Made by a program: the position numbers and the translations under genes
In this document: positions 20,630 to 32,434 of the stretch, in pieces
How positions within the stretch are numbered: position 1 is the first letter of the stretch
Layout of the letters: each line of letters starts with the position of its first letter
DNA from: Rutpela maculata
Taxonomy: Eukaryota > Arthropoda > Insecta > Coleoptera > Cerambycidae
Assembly: GCA_936432065.2 (NCBI GenBank)
Contig: OW386286.2
Coordinates: 4,271,208 to 4,335,207, forward strand
DNA length: 64,000 nucleotides
Direction: 5' to 3'
The notes under the pieces: generated by a model
What the model was told of the DNA's origin: nothing
Seen by the model: the letters and a program-made list of their open reading frames with translations, nothing else
Database searches by the model: none

Positions 20630-21113
20630 CGCACCCCTTGGGGGGGGGGGGGGTTGCAATTGAGGTGGTTTCTTATTTATTTTTTTTTGACATTTTCTTT
20701 TTCCAGTTTGTACATAATAAGTACATAATAATTTTGCCTAATAAAATTTTGTAACTTTTATTTTTTACGGTCCAGCGCCCATTATATATGGAAAACATTC
20801 ACCATATATTTATTTATTATGGTGGCTGAATAGCTGGTTGTTTTTCCAGGGTTAATTGAGAACTGTCTCCAAAAAAAAAAAATTGTTGGAGACCCTGCAA
20901 AAACTAGCTATTCAGCCTTTTGTTTGTATATTTCTTGAACCATAATAAATAAATATGGTGAACGTTTTCCCGTATAATGGGCGCTGGACCGTCAAAAATG
21001 AAAGTTACAAAAAAATTTTATTAGGCAAAGTTGTAGAGAATATTATTATGTACAAACTGGAAAGAGAAAATTTCAAAAAAAAATAAATAAGAAACCCCCC
21101 CAAGGGGTGCGTA
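20630..21113. repeat. Palindrome with arms of about 220 bp
   Basis: GCACCCCTTGG at the left pairs with CCAAGGGGTGCG at the right. Inner arms pair over TTTGTACATAATA, ACGGTCCAGCGCCCATTATA and ACCATATATTTATTTATTAT. The centre is A-rich near 20875. A run of 16 G lies at 20639-20654. Non-coding. Confidence 0.75.
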
Positions 21114-21115
21114 CT

Positions 21116-24100
21116 AGGGTGGCCCATCTCTATAGGGGGTGAATTTTTTTTGCGTATTTTTTAAGTCTCACCCTACGAAAATATACTATTATACTAGGAA
21201 TAATTTATGTCAAAGTTTCAGATAATTCGGTGAACGGTAACCCGTGCCGCATTCAGGTAGAAATTTGTAGATAAGATTTTATTACGGTAATACACTTAAA
21301 TTTTACTTAAAATACAAATTCTTTTCTCATAATGTTTTATTGGTGTAATTATTTCCTAGAAATTATTTGTTTTGGAAGTTTGGAAATATGCACCTACGGT
21401 AGGTTTTTATGTCAGTTTGCAATTGTGTTTTACAGTGGTGACATTATAAGTTCTAGCATACGTTCCTTTTTGAAAAAACATTTAACGATGGCTGATGTTA
21501 AATCCTTACGAAAGGATACTTTCATTTACTTAGTTGGACACTATTCGTCACAAATCATTGGCAATAAATTGCCGTCTAATAGACAAGTATTACAAGTGCT
21601 CTTTTATAACATTCGTGAAGTGAAGCTAAGTGTACATGAAAGTGCTAAATTAACAATAAAAGAGGTGTCAATTTTTTGGGATAAAGCTCGCATTCCGACA
21701 CGTCAGGATTTTCATTGTGTTAAACAACTAGATAAACTTTATGCAGAGTGGAGGAACTTACAAAAATCGGCTAAAAGGGCCAGTGCGGGAGATAAAGAAA
21801 AAAATTTCGTTGAAAAATTGGACGATCTTTTTGACATTTCTCATGCAAATGCATTGGAGTTGATGAAAATAGATGAAGATAAGCAGTTTTTAATTAACCA
21901 ATGAAAAAAGGGACGTCCTGGATTTATGCATGGTATTGATTACCAACTTGCTTCTCAAGAAAAATCAGCTGAGGAGAAATTACAGAAATTATCCGAACGA
22001 ATGCAACAAGAAAAAGCTAGATTAGAGGAAACAGTCACCTGTCCATCATCAAGTAGTAATTCAGCCGACTCCAACAAAAATGAAGATGAAATAATCGAAG
22101 CCCAAGAAGAGTTGTTACAAGACCAGCCTGGCCCGTCACAGCCAAAAAAGAGGAGTTTGTATGGAACATGTAACATCATCACACCAAAAATAGCCGCTTC
22201 ATTTGATGCTTGCAAAATAAGCGACAGGTATGGAGTCCATATTTTGACGGCAGTAGCAGAAGCACTAGGACATGACACCACATCTTTGTCCATCAGCGGA
22301 ACCACACTTCAGCGCTCTAGACAACGCATCCGCGAAGAAAGAGCTGAAATATTAAAAACTGCCTTCGGTAATTCTGAATTGCCGGCCCCAGTCATCCATT
22401 GGGATGGAAAACTTTTACCTTCTCTCACTGGAATGGGAAATATCGATAGACTTCATATCTTAGTTACTAGTGGAGATATTGAACAACTACTTGGAGTACC
22501 AGCTTTGCCCAATTCAACTGGAAGAGAACAGACTGAAGCAGTATGATGTGCTTTGTGAATGGAATTTGGACGAAAAGGTAATAGCTTTGTGTTGTGATAC
22601 AACAGCATCAAATATGGGTTATATAAATGGGGCAGCCACACTATTGCAACAAAAATTAGAAAGAGATATTCTATATTTTCCTTGTAGACATCATATTTTT
22701 GAAGTGGTTTTGAGAAGTGTGTTTGACACAAAAATGCCTTTCTCATCTGGTCCAAATGTGCCACTATTTAAACGTTTTAGGGAATTTTGGCCTAAAATAG
22801 ATCAAAATAAACTAAAAACTGGATTTCAGGTATCAAAAATTAAACACATTTTACAACCAGTTAAAGCCGAAATTGTAAAGTTTCTAAATGCAGCTTTAAC
22901 TTTGCAACAGCCTCGTGATGATTATAAAGAATTTTTAATGCTTTCTAAACTTTTTGTTGAAGAAGAGCCCACTCACACGACATTCTATCAACCAGGGGCA
23001 TTTCATCATGCACGCTGGATGGCCAAAGCCATTTACTGTCTAAAAATATTTTTTTTCCAAGATCAGTTCCAACTAACTAAAAAAGAAAAAATAGGTATTG
23101 AAGATATATGTCTCTTTATTGTAAAGGTTTATGTAAAGGCCTGGTTTACAGCGTCATTTGCTAGTAAAGCACCGCTTCATGACTTAGACTTTTGTAAAGA
23201 ACTCATTAATTATCAAAATATTGACAAAGAAATATCTCAAGCCGCAAGTAGGAAAATAGTGAAACATTTGTGGTACCTTAATTCAGTAAATGTTGGTTTA
23301 TCTTTGATGACGATATTTCAGTTACCACTAAAAGAGAAATGGTTAAAGCTTTGAATAGGAAAGCACCAAATCAAGAGGGTATTAGACGACTTATTATTAG
23401 TAACATTACTGACGTTGAAAACAAGGAAATTCAGGACTTCATATGCGAGAACACTAAACAGTTTTTTCAATAATTAGGTTTGTCTATGGAATTTTTGGAA
23501 AATGATCCAACAACATGGAGGGAAAATGAAAGTTATACCCGATGTTTCAATATTGTAAACAAAATTAAAGTTGTAAATGATGCCGCTGAGAGAGGAATCA
23601 AACTTATTTATTACTGACTATAATGACATTTTAACAAAAAATGAAGACCAAAAACAGTTTTTACTCCAAGTTGTAAATGATTATAAATCACAGTTTTCAA
23701 ATGTAAAAAAAGAAACCCTGTCGCATGCTTTGGCCTAGTGCAAAAAATATTGTTTTTATTACTATATGTCTTGTAGATTTAGGATAATATTTGGTACTAT
23801 ATATGAAAAAAACGTTTCATAATAAAATACACAAAGATAAAACGAGAGTTTTATTTCAAAAACTTCTAGTCTAGTTTTCTTAGACTACGAATTTACAGTA
23901 GTATGACACATGTCATAGTCACAACAGATAATGTCTTTGATATTTGTATGACTTGATTAGTCATTCTAAAGATAAATGTTGCTGATTAAAAAAAAAACAA
24001 TGCATCAACCAAAGAATGTAAATAATTCCATTTACTTTTATTATTGCATAATAATGCATTCTGCGGCACCCCTTGCCTTCAATTTGCCTCAATAATATTT

Positions 24101-24189
24101 TGAGGGGACTGTTTTTTCTTCAAATGGAACCATTTGCAGGGGTGAGAAATAAAAAATTTCGATTTCGAAAAAGATGGGCCACCCTAGTG
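21116..24189 (+). mobile_element. DNA transposon with 16-bp perfect terminal inverted repeats
   Basis: CTAGGGTGGCCCATCT begins at 21116 and its reverse complement ends at 24189. If CTAG is a 4-bp target-site duplication the true inverted repeat is GGGTGGCCCATC; because CTAG is its own reverse complement the sequence alone cannot decide. The element carries one broken transposase-like gene and an AATAAA near 23822. Confidence 0.75.
21488..23738 (+). pseudogene. Transposase-like gene of the 21116-24189 element, broken
   Basis: The likely start is ATG 21488 (MADVKSLRKDTF); an upstream ATG at 21332 opens the same frame but gives an unrelated hydrophobic leader. About 740 residues can be followed through TGA 21902, a one-base loss near 22541, another near 23302, a TAA at 23471, and a shift near 23610; it ends at TAG 23738. 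Conserved-looking blocks are PAPVIHWDGKLLPSLTG (first acidic position), QLLGVPALPNSTGREQTEAV, VIALCCDTTASNMG (second acidic position), FPCRHHIFEVVL (C-x-x-H), FHHARWMAKAIYCLK, NDAAERGIKLI (probable last acidic position) and QKQFLLQVVNDYKSQF. The D, C-x-x-H, E order recalls hAT-like RNase-H-fold transposases, but the termini are not hAT. I know similar uncharacterised proteins from insects and cnidarians but not a secure superfamily name. Confidence 0.65.
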
Positions 24190-24308
24190 CTCACTATGAC
24201 TTCTTGGTCGGATACTCGGGAGACACCTCTCCATCGACCCTGAAAAAATCAGCTTGCCGGGAATTATTTGTGAGCACCCTCTATAGAGAAGGTCTACTTT
24301 TACTGTTT

Positions 24309-24800
24309 TATTATACTCTTCGCAAAAACGAAGAGTATATTGTATTTGATCGGCACATTTCTAAATCAGTAAATATCGCTCGTACAGAAAATTTTTTTAT
24401 ATCTTTATGTTAGTGAACGAATTCTGAACAACTTTCAAAATGTCCGTCTGTCCGTCCGTCCGTCCGTCAGTCCGTCTGTCTGTCACGTTTCTTGTAAGCA
24501 CGATAACTCAAGAAAGGAAAATCCTATTGTACTGAAATTTGGAGAGTAACTTAGTGTTAGCTAGAGGAACCCTATTGTTTTTTAACAAAATAGATTGGTA
24601 AATAAAAAAGTTATTAGTAATGTTAAGAATAGTTTGTATATTTAGATGTAGGCCATATGTTTCCACGGCGATATAAGTTGTTAGAAAAACCAGAGTTGTC
24701 AATTGAAAAATAAAAGTCATACCAAGTAAAAATCTTTCAACTTTAATCAAGTCCTCCACAGTCCACTCAACCAGAATCAGTATATATCTTGTACTGAGCT
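24309..24800 (+). mobile_element. Helentron-like element, family 2
   Basis: It opens with a perfect 11-bp stem-loop TATACTCTTCG-CAAAAA-CGAAGAGTATA (24312-24339). About 100 bases later comes a (GTCC/GTCT)n array (24442-24484), then CACGATAACTCAAGAAAGG, functionally placed like the ACTCTGGAACCG block of family 1. The sequence differs from family 1 otherwise. The right border is uncertain. Confidence 0.62.
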
Positions 24801-24929
24801 ATCATTCACAACAAGTAATTTAAAATTTAAAAAATATTTTTTACATTTTTTTATGGTTTGTAATAAATAGAAACCTTGCGAAATGTTATTTCCTATCACT
24901 ATTTTTTTTTAATACATTTTACTAATTTC

Positions 24930-25637
24930 AAACTGGACGGTAGTCCGCTAACCCGCAACATTACCCGAATCAGACAGCATAACGCAATACTTTTCGATAT
25001 AAGACACACCCTACCATACCAGGCGTTGCCTATCTTCCGGCAACCTCCCTAGCCACAAATTCCCTCTACCATAACCCATCTCTACCCTACTCTTTATATT
25101 TCGCCAACTTTCATCTTTAACTCTTTTCCCCCTTGTTATGTTTGTACAATTTTGTTCTTTTAACCTTTTTTGTCCCCTTTTTGTCTTTCTAAATTCCCTC
25201 TAGGCCGATAACATCCTGTAAATCCAAACTTTTTAAATCCAACCCTTTTAACTACCCTACCTTCCTTGACGGCGATCAGACCACAAGGACGTCATTTGCT
25301 CGAACGGGTTTTTTCGTTTAATTTTGTTTTCCCGTATCAGCAACCAAAAATTTGTAAGTGCAGTGCAAGTGTTAGTTTTAAGTTTTTTATTCATTAGTTT
25401 TAGGCTCGTGCGAGCACATTCCCTAAGCATAACCTAGTTTTAAGTCTGCCTAAGGCGGACAGGTGTCCTAGCTGTAACAAGCATTATCATCAAACCAAAT
25501 CGGACCCGCCTCGTCCAACCACACATTTACCACGACGCTACGCGCCATGGTTGTCTGGTTGGCTCTGGGCCGGGATCCGATGAGGTGCATTTTTGTAACA
25601 AGAAATGTCAAATATTATTATTATTATTATTATTATA
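24930..25637 (+). mobile_element. Probable non-LTR retroelement 3' end with (ATT)n tail
   Basis: C-rich, T-rich sequence with no open frame ends in GTAACAAGAAATGTCAAAT followed by eight ATT units (25612-25636). A simple-repeat tail of this kind is common in several LINE and SINE classes. No protein motif was found, so the class is open. Confidence 0.35.
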
Positions 25638-25639
25638 TG

Positions 25640-26028
25640 AAAATGTGTGTTCCGTTCGTAAAAAATGATTTGCAAAGTTAGAGTTTATTTTGTTACGCTG
25701 AAATGATGACATATGCTCCTTTCAAAATTTTTTCCAGTCTGGCCTATATAATAGCTATTGCTTCCTGAACAATTAAATTTATAAACTTCCGGTTTTTTAA
25801 ATTTTAGTGTTTTATCTCTAGCGTTCAACGGTAGATTTTATGGTTTTTGAGACGGTGAAAAAGCTACTTTAACAAGCTTCAACTAACAAACCTAATCTAG
25901 TGTTTAACGCTATACTGTACCGATTTAGATAAAAAACTAGTAGTTGAAAATTAAAAAAATAACTTTATAAATATAACTTTTTGGTAAATTTCATTTTTTG
26001 GAAAAAAAACTACTAAATGTAATCTTAC
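25640..26028. other. No gene seen (would be intron of the minus-strand Ig-domain gene)
   Basis: AT-rich sequence without open frames or repeat matches in this window. Confidence 0.35.
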
Positions 26029-26175
26029 CTGTGATTCTGACATTAGATGGACTGCTCACCACCACTTGTCGACTGAGACGGTGCATCGTCCTGCAACGGT
26101 ACGTTGGAAACTGGTCGCTAAACTCCAGGTTATGGATGAGAAGTTCTCCGGAGGGTAATTGATGAAATTTCCCGT
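26029..26175 (-). CDS. Internal exon encoding half an Ig domain, Dscam-like receptor
   Basis: On the minus strand an acceptor (TCTGACATTTACAG) precedes a 147-nt exon ending at a good donor (ACAG|GTAAGAT). The single open frame through it has one base over at the 3' end and two at the 5' end, so it is a phase-1/phase-1 exon, the usual type for Ig domains. It encodes GKFHQLPSGELLIHNLEFSD, QFPTYRCRTMHRLSRQVVV and SSPSNVRIT. The pattern LPSGEL-I-N(L/V), D, YRCRT-H-L, then VVVS resembles the F-G strand half of Ig domains in Dscam-family cell-surface proteins (neuronal wiring and, in arthropods, immunity). The neighbouring exons are not visible in the window, so it may be one exon of a gene with long introns, or a stray duplicated exon. 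I cannot tell which paralogue it is. Confidence 0.55.
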
Positions 26176-27278
26176 CTGTAAATGTCAGACATTTGTAGTT
26201 AGTGTAGGCAGTTATCTGTCTAGCGTTACATATGTTCTCTCAATATATTTTCTTTACGGTTTCATTTTGCCACTTGTAAAATATAAAATCAAAAGTTGAA
26301 AGTTGAACAGTAATATTGATTCATATCGGACGAAAATTTGTCTTGTCAGTTCGGTGAAAAGTACTTATAGTCCATTATATTAGGCGGGAAAAAGTAGCAT
26401 CTTGCAAAAAAAATCCAAGTGAGCTGAAATTTTACTTACACCTTTATTTTAACCCTTGGAAGCAATGTCTCAAAAGTCCCCAGCGCTATCGCGCTTGCGT
26501 TTTTATTTTTTCAAGGTCAAAAGTCACAAAAAATATTTTTTTCAAATATCTCGCTTGGTATGGGTCGCACCTGAACCATTATAGTCCAGTAGAATTAGTA
26601 AAAAAAAGACTGAAATTTATTGTAATTCGTTTCAGGATGCCAGGTGGATTAAACGATAGTTTTATTGATTACGAACATGACCCTGAATTTGGTCCACTTT
26701 TTGACCGCCGGAACATTGTTTATTTAACGATTTATTGTTGAATAATTCTAAAAAATCGACTTTTTTAAAGATAACTCAAAGACCTTTGACGATAGGTTTT
26801 TCAATTTGTAAATACTGTTAGAAATTTTAAAAACGGTTAAATTGAGAGGAGTTTCGTTCAAAACGCTTGAAAATTTGTTTAAATAATTGCAAACAGCCGC
26901 GAAAATTTTAGCAATTTGCAAATATTTTTCATTCTTTAACAAAAGCACTTCAGTGCTTGAAACTTTGACAAAATATGTCTTTTATTACTCCTAAGTTATC
27001 CCTAAAATTTCATTAACAAATTTTAATTAGTTTAAGAGATATTCAATTTTTTTATTAAAAACATAAATAATGTAAAATGCAAATTCACCCAGTTCCCGTT
27101 GTCGTAGAGGGTTAACCCGGACATCATTTTTTTTGTTGAGACTTAAACTTTATGTTTTCATTAATGGTAAATCAAATTTGCATTATTTTCAACTTCAAAA
27201 TGGCGTTTGAAAAAGTGTCACATTTTGAGGTTAGGTTTTTTGCTAATAACTTTTAAACAAATGAAGATTTTGCAATAT

Positions 27279-27847
27279 CGTTCTCAAATCTTTGTTTCTG
27301 AGGTTCTTTCACACATTTTCAAAAAGAAAAAAATGACTCTGTAGCCTTACTAGAAGTCGAGATGATTTTTTTTTAAAATAAATTCGTAAAAACTTTTTTA
27401 ACAAAAATAATTGTTTATAACAAATTATTGTTTAATTAGGAGAAAATCGACATGACAGATATTATTATTTCATCACGCTACCCCAGATTAAAAAAAAAAG
27501 TCAAAATCGGAGAAACGGTAAATTTTTGGTTGACGCACGGATTTGAACTCGTCTCGATCATTTTATGAACGTGTTACAGATATGACTCATGCTTCTCTCT
27601 CCTATTCTGACGCTGATTTAAAATTAATTATTAATATCGTTGCAAATTGAATTTTTCCCCCAAACTTAGCTGTATTACAAAGATATACTATTAAACTAGT
27701 TGTTCGCTAAGTTTCAGCTGTTAATGTTTATTAATAAACAAATTACGAATTTATTTAAAAAAAAATCATCTCGGCTTTTAGTAAGGCTACAGTCATTTTT
27801 CCTTTGAAAATGTGTGAAAAAACCCCAGCAACAAAGATATCAGAACG
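27279..27847. mobile_element. MITE nested in the left arm, flanked by ATAT
   Basis: It begins CGTTCTCAAATCTTTGTTTC and ends GATATCAGAACG, with inverted repeats of about 110 bp (CACACATTTTCAAA, GTAGCCTTACTA). ATAT flanks both sides (27275-27278 and 27848-27851). The uninterrupted right arm reads GCAATATTAGTACAG reversed, which confirms an insertion. On the minus strand the centre has GAGTTCAAATCCGTG, similar to a polymerase III B box. Confidence 0.75.
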
Positions 27848-29098
27848 ATATAGTACAGTCACTGAAGGTTTTCACCTCCGATTTCGTTGAACCTCCATCG
27901 ATTTTCATGAAAATTTGTGAGTAGTTAGAGGATACCTCAAGAAACAAAAGTGACATAGTGCCAACTTGCGCTTTTACCCTGGGGGTGGATGCCACCCCTT
28001 CTCGGGGGTGGAAATTATTTTATGAAAGATAACCCCAGGAATCGATAGAGGGACCAATTCTAAGCAAAATTTGTTATATAAAGTTATTAAAATAAATCAA
28101 TACTTTTTGAGTTATTAAAAATCAAAGATTTTGATTTTTCGTGAAAAAAATGCATGTTTTAAAGCGGTTTTTCATAAATAACTCAAAAACTATAAGTTTT
28201 TACAAAAAAGTTGTCATTACCAAAATTGAAGCTAATAAAAAAACGAACAAATTCCTTCCTTAAAAAACCTTTTAATATTAATTCAAAGTGAGCTATAGGT
28301 AATTGAATGTATATTTTTTTTCGGCGAGTACTCAAATCTAAGTATTCAAGCTTAAATAACGGGAAAACGATGCATTTTATAAAATATACTTACTGAACAC
28401 TTTTCAAAGTACTCAGAAATACCTATCAAATGAGCTGTAGAAGTTGATAGCCTCAAAATTAAGCAAGTTATGATGAAAATAAGAGGACCCTTTCGAATTT
28501 TTTAGGAAAAAGTGACGCCATTTCCACAAAAATTAAAATTTATAGTAATCCCTATAAGACTTTCTTTATTTTAGCATAAGTAATGACTTCAAAAATTTTG
28601 ACCGGTTTAGAATGCATATTTTTGAAAAAAATATGATTTAAAAAAATCAGAATTTTTCAAATTTTCGTAAATTTCATTTTCTTTTGATAATAACTCCAAA
28701 AATACTCGATATACGTAAAAAATAATACAGAACGAAATTTGAGTTTTTTTTTAACAAATATTTTATTTTTTTTTTAAATTTTTGTAGGATAAAAAATAAC
28801 CGAGATAGAAACGTTGAAAGCCTAAATTTTACTACCAGAACCATGTAACCGGGGCCCTTTAACCTTTTATCCTTTAAAAAATAAGGGTTTTAAAAGATTA
28901 AATTTAATACGATCTTATAGCCCTTGAAATTACCTTTCAAATGGTTTTTGGATGAACCTGATATCATAAAAATTAACGGAGTTATTGTAAAAAAACCAAT
29001 AATATTTTCTTGGAAAAATTTTTTGAGCAGAGATTTTGTATGCATATATAGGAAAAAAGATAGATAGTAAGAAGTAGACGTGTCGTGTCGTGTTAAAA

Positions 29099-29266
29099 AT
29101 GATTTTTTGCAACTGCAAAAAAGGGTGCGGCGCTTCTTGCGGGTGTCGAAGAGTAGGGTTATTTTGCAATGCAACCTGCGGATCATGCAGTGGGGACAAT
29201 TGCCAAAATAGCCCTCCAATTAATGAAGAAGGAGAAGTTGGTGAAGAGAGCTCTGATGAAGAGTGA
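29099..29266 (+). CDS. 3'-terminal open frame with a CXC-like cysteine cluster (transposon-borne)
   Basis: A 55-codon frame from ATG 29099 to TGA 29264-29266 reads FCNCKKGCGASCGCRRVG, LFCNATCGSCSGDNCQN and then an acidic tail EEGEVGEESSDEE. The spacing C-x-C-x3-C-x3-C-x-C-x6-C-x3-C-x2-C-x4-C-x-N is like CXC (tesmin/LIN54-type) zinc-binding motifs. The frame continues upstream as TCRVVLK before a TAG, and an AG lies just before that stretch, so it may be a last exon. AATAAA follows at 29321-29326. The related pseudogene at 31480-32211 has the same order (LLNTIFCNCTKGCNTNCG, acidic tail), which shows that this is the C terminus of a larger protein whose other parts are missing here. It is likely part of the element's cargo and not a host gene. 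Confidence 0.5.
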   Translation: MIFCNCKKGCGASCGCRRVGLFCNATCGSCSGDNCQNSPPINEEGEVGEESSDEE

Positions 29267-29320
29267 AAAATTAAATTTAATGTACTATTAATATTTGATT
29301 AATTTATGAAACATTATTTA

Positions 29321-29326
29321 AATAAA
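29321..29326 (+). promoter_or_regulatory. Polyadenylation signal after the Cys-rich frame
   Basis: AATAAA 55 bases after the TGA at 29264-29266. Confidence 0.35.
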
Positions 29327-30893
29327 AAATGAATAAACTTTTCATATATTTTAATATTTATTTTAATACATTTTCCTCTTAATTAATAAATTAAATTTAA
29401 GCACTGAAAAAATTATTTTCAACGTTAAATTATGCTTTTTCATCAATTTGTGCCCGAAGGGTAGTTTGGGGAATGTGGAAAGAATAATATTAATAAAGTT
29501 TGAAATATATTAATAAAGTTTATTATAAGTAATAAAAAAGATTCTAAATAATTAAAGCTATTAAAGCTGATAAAAAAAAATTTCCATTATTTTTATGACA
29601 AGTGGTAGTTTTTAAGGGTGGAAAATTTCGCAATAAATAAATAATTACTTTAATACTTAGTAAATGAGATTTCAATTCAGTAATGTATTATTCAAATGAT
29701 TAAAGTTTCTTGAAACCAATTTTTTCAATGATTCTGCATTAGGGGGGTGGTTTTTAAGGGTTGAAATTTCACAGTCAACCAAAAATTATATCATAAACAT
29801 TAAACAAACCGTTTGTGTAATGTTAATATGCGATTTCATATTTCAGAAGTACAAAAAATGATTTTTTCATGATTTTCGATTTAAGGGGTGGTTGCTAAAA
29901 GGGTTGAAAAATTAATTAAAATCATAAATCATGCATATAAGTGTTGAAAAATATTTATTTTATCTAATTAAACGAGATTACTTACGCCAGAAAGCTTAAA
30001 TCTGCATTTTTTCCCATTTTTAACAAAAGGGGCGGATTTCACCCCTAAAATGCAAAAAGCGCAAGTCGAGCATATGTCACTTTTGAAGTTGAGGGTAAAA
30101 TATACTCAATCCCAAATTTTCATGCAAATCGATGGAGGTTCACCGAAATCGGAGGTAATAGTTGATTTTTACCTTCATTCACTGTACTAATATTGCAAAA
30201 TCTTTATTTGTTTAAAAGTTATTAGCAAAAAACCTAACCTCAAAATGTGACATTTTTTCAAACGCCATTTTGAAGTTGAAAATAATGCAAATTTGATTTA
30301 CCATTAATGAAAACATAAAGTTTAAGTCTCAACAAAAAGAATGATGTCCGGATCAACCCTCTACGACAACGGGAACTGGGTGAATTTGCATTTTACATTA
30401 TTTATGTTTTTAAAAAACAAATTGAATATCTCTTAAACTAATTAAAATTTTTTGATGAAATTTTAGGGGATACTTTGGGGTAATAAAGGACATATTTTGT
30501 CAAAGTTCCAAGCACTAAAGTGCTTTTGTTAAAGAATCAAAAATATTTGCATATTGCGAAAATTTTCGCGGTTTTTTGCAATTATTTAAACAAATTTTCA
30601 AGCGTTTTAAACGAAACACCTCTCAAATTAACCGTTTTTCAAAGTTCTAACAGTATCTACAAATTGAAAAACCTATCGTCAAAGGTATTTGAGTTATCTT
30701 TAAAAAAGTCGATTTTTTTGAATTTTTCAACAATAAATCGTTAAATAAACAATGTTCCGGCGGTCAAAAAGTGGACCAAATTCAGGGTCATGTTCGAAAT
30801 CAATAAAACTATCGTGGCATCCTGAAATGAACTACAATATGCATATTTGCTAATTCCACTGGCCTATTACTTTTGCAAACGTCAAAAAGTCAT

Positions 30894-32434
30894 GACTACT
30901 CAAAAATTCAGTTATTAGAGAGGGTATGCAATATTTCAGACCTGGCGATGCAAAGAAGCGGCGCAGGGGGAGAGGCGGTGCCTCCTCTGTAAAACGGAGT
31001 TAATTGAGTTTGGATAAGTTTTATTAGTGAAAGGTTAATTTTTAAAAAAATCAGCCACCCAAAAAAAGCACCCAACCCACCCGACAAAAAATATTTGGCG
31101 CCGCTACTAACTCTAGAACTTCTTCAATTTCTTGATCGGTAGAAGTCCTTTTCGACGAAACAATACAAGTGACTCTCAACCAAGAAAAATTCCTACCCAA
31201 TCGCTCAAATAAAACCAGATTAATATCAATGCTAATGCATCAACTAGTCTGTCAACATCACTGTGAAACAAAGTAGGGGCGACGTCGACGTTTTAATAGT
31301 AGAAATGACGCTTGAAAAATAACTACAAATCACAACCATTGTTGGAGAAGAAGTAGGTGTTCTGTTCTTCTAATAGGACGTGCTTCTTCGAATCAACAAG
31401 TTTTCTTCCAATCAGGTAGATGAAACATAGAATCAAAGATATACTCTTCTTCTAGCATAGATAAGTTTCCTATTTGTAGAAATCATCTATTGCTTCTACA
31501 TGCCATACCCACTGAGTGCGATACAACATCTGCAGTCTTTAACAAAGGCAAAATGAAAGTTCTAAAAATGTTCGAGAAACGCCCAGACTTCCAGCAATAA
31601 GCAGAAATTTTTAAGCAGGAGAATTGTCCAGTAGAAACCATTTTGTAAAATGAAGTACGCATTCTTCTGGCAATGTATAGAGCTGCTAAATCGGAGGTAT
31701 CAATTGACAACTATCGATACATGACATTCGCGAAGTCAACAACACCGCTGTGAAATTGTCGTCACTTGCACCTACTATCACAGCCGCTCACCAACACCTG
31801 AGTCGAGTATATCATCAGGTACATCTCGCTTGGTAATGCTTTAAATCTTAAACAGTGGGGGTGGACGATCAATAATTTTATTTTGGAGCCCATTAAGGCA
31901 CTATCGTCACCTGCGTCAGATGTACTTCTCAACACCATCTTTTGCAATTGCACTAAAGGATGTAACACAAATTGCGGTGTAGAAAAACTGGGCTGTCCTG
32001 TTCAATATTTTGTGGCTATTGACACGGTCAATCATGTCTCAACACAAATGTTGATAGTGCTATCGAAGACTCAATAGAAAATATTCAAGATAAAGAATAT
32101 ACTTAATGAGATTAATCCCGTTAATCTCTTCATAGAAAATATTACAGAAGCAAAAAAAATCATAAGGAAGAAGTTAACGAAGAGAGAGAAGAGAACGAGG
32201 ACGAGCTGTAGAAGGTACTTAAAATAAAGAGAAACATGTATTAGGCCTACTGGGGAAACCATGTAGGTAAAAAAAAACGCGCCTTGCACCTTATCTCTGA
32301 GGTGGTGTGGAAGCGGATTCACCCGCTGCTCATTATTTCTCTAACGTATAGCGTGAAAACAGCTGGTTATACGTGAAAGATGTATATACCCTTTTTTGCA
32401 GAGAATTTATTAATCTTCAGTTTCTCTAATAACT
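30894..32434 (+). mobile_element. Insertion of 1541 bp in the right arm with 10-bp target-site duplication
   Basis: AAAAAGTCAT occurs at 30884-30893 and again at 32435-32444. The left end has GTTATTAGAGAG at 30908 and the right end has TTCTCTAATAAC, so short subterminal inverted repeats exist. A duplication of 8-10 bp would suit hAT, P or MULE-type elements; the class is undecided. It carries the pseudogene at 31480-32211. Confidence 0.6.
31480..32211 (+). pseudogene. Pseudogene of a transposon-associated protein with a GCD-type motif and CXC-like C terminus
   Basis: Frames give LLLLHAIPTECDTTSAVFNK, GKMKVLKMFEKRPDFQQ, a stop, AEIFKQENCPVETIL, a stop, LLAMYRAAKSEVSIDNYRYM, then shifts, VYHQVQLWLGNALN-like debris, QWGWTINN, LEPIKALSSPASDVLLNTIF, CNCTKGCNTNCG and finally an acidic tail EEVNEEREENEDEL before TAG. 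The order (H-A-x-x-x-C-D-T-T-S, an F-N-K-G-K helix, WGW, L-P-P-A, Cys cluster) matches a group of uncharacterised insect proteins I have seen repeated many times in genomes. At least three stops and several frameshifts make it dead. The cysteines after NCG are largely lost. Confidence 0.55.

Larger units (their letters stand above)
20560..24261. mobile_element. Foldback element (about 65-bp outer inverted repeats) hosting a DNA transposon
   Basis: CCCGGCAAGCTGATTTTTTC at 20560 is matched by the reverse complement ending at 24261 (CAGCTTGCCGGG). The match continues through GTGTCTCCCGAGTATCCGAC. Inside the left end is a second palindrome (20630-21113). Confidence 0.7.

Noticed and set aside
26748..30744. 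Matching 66-74-codon frames at 26748-26948 and 30520-30744
   Set aside because: They lie in the arms of the long-TIR element and are low-complexity; no homology motif.
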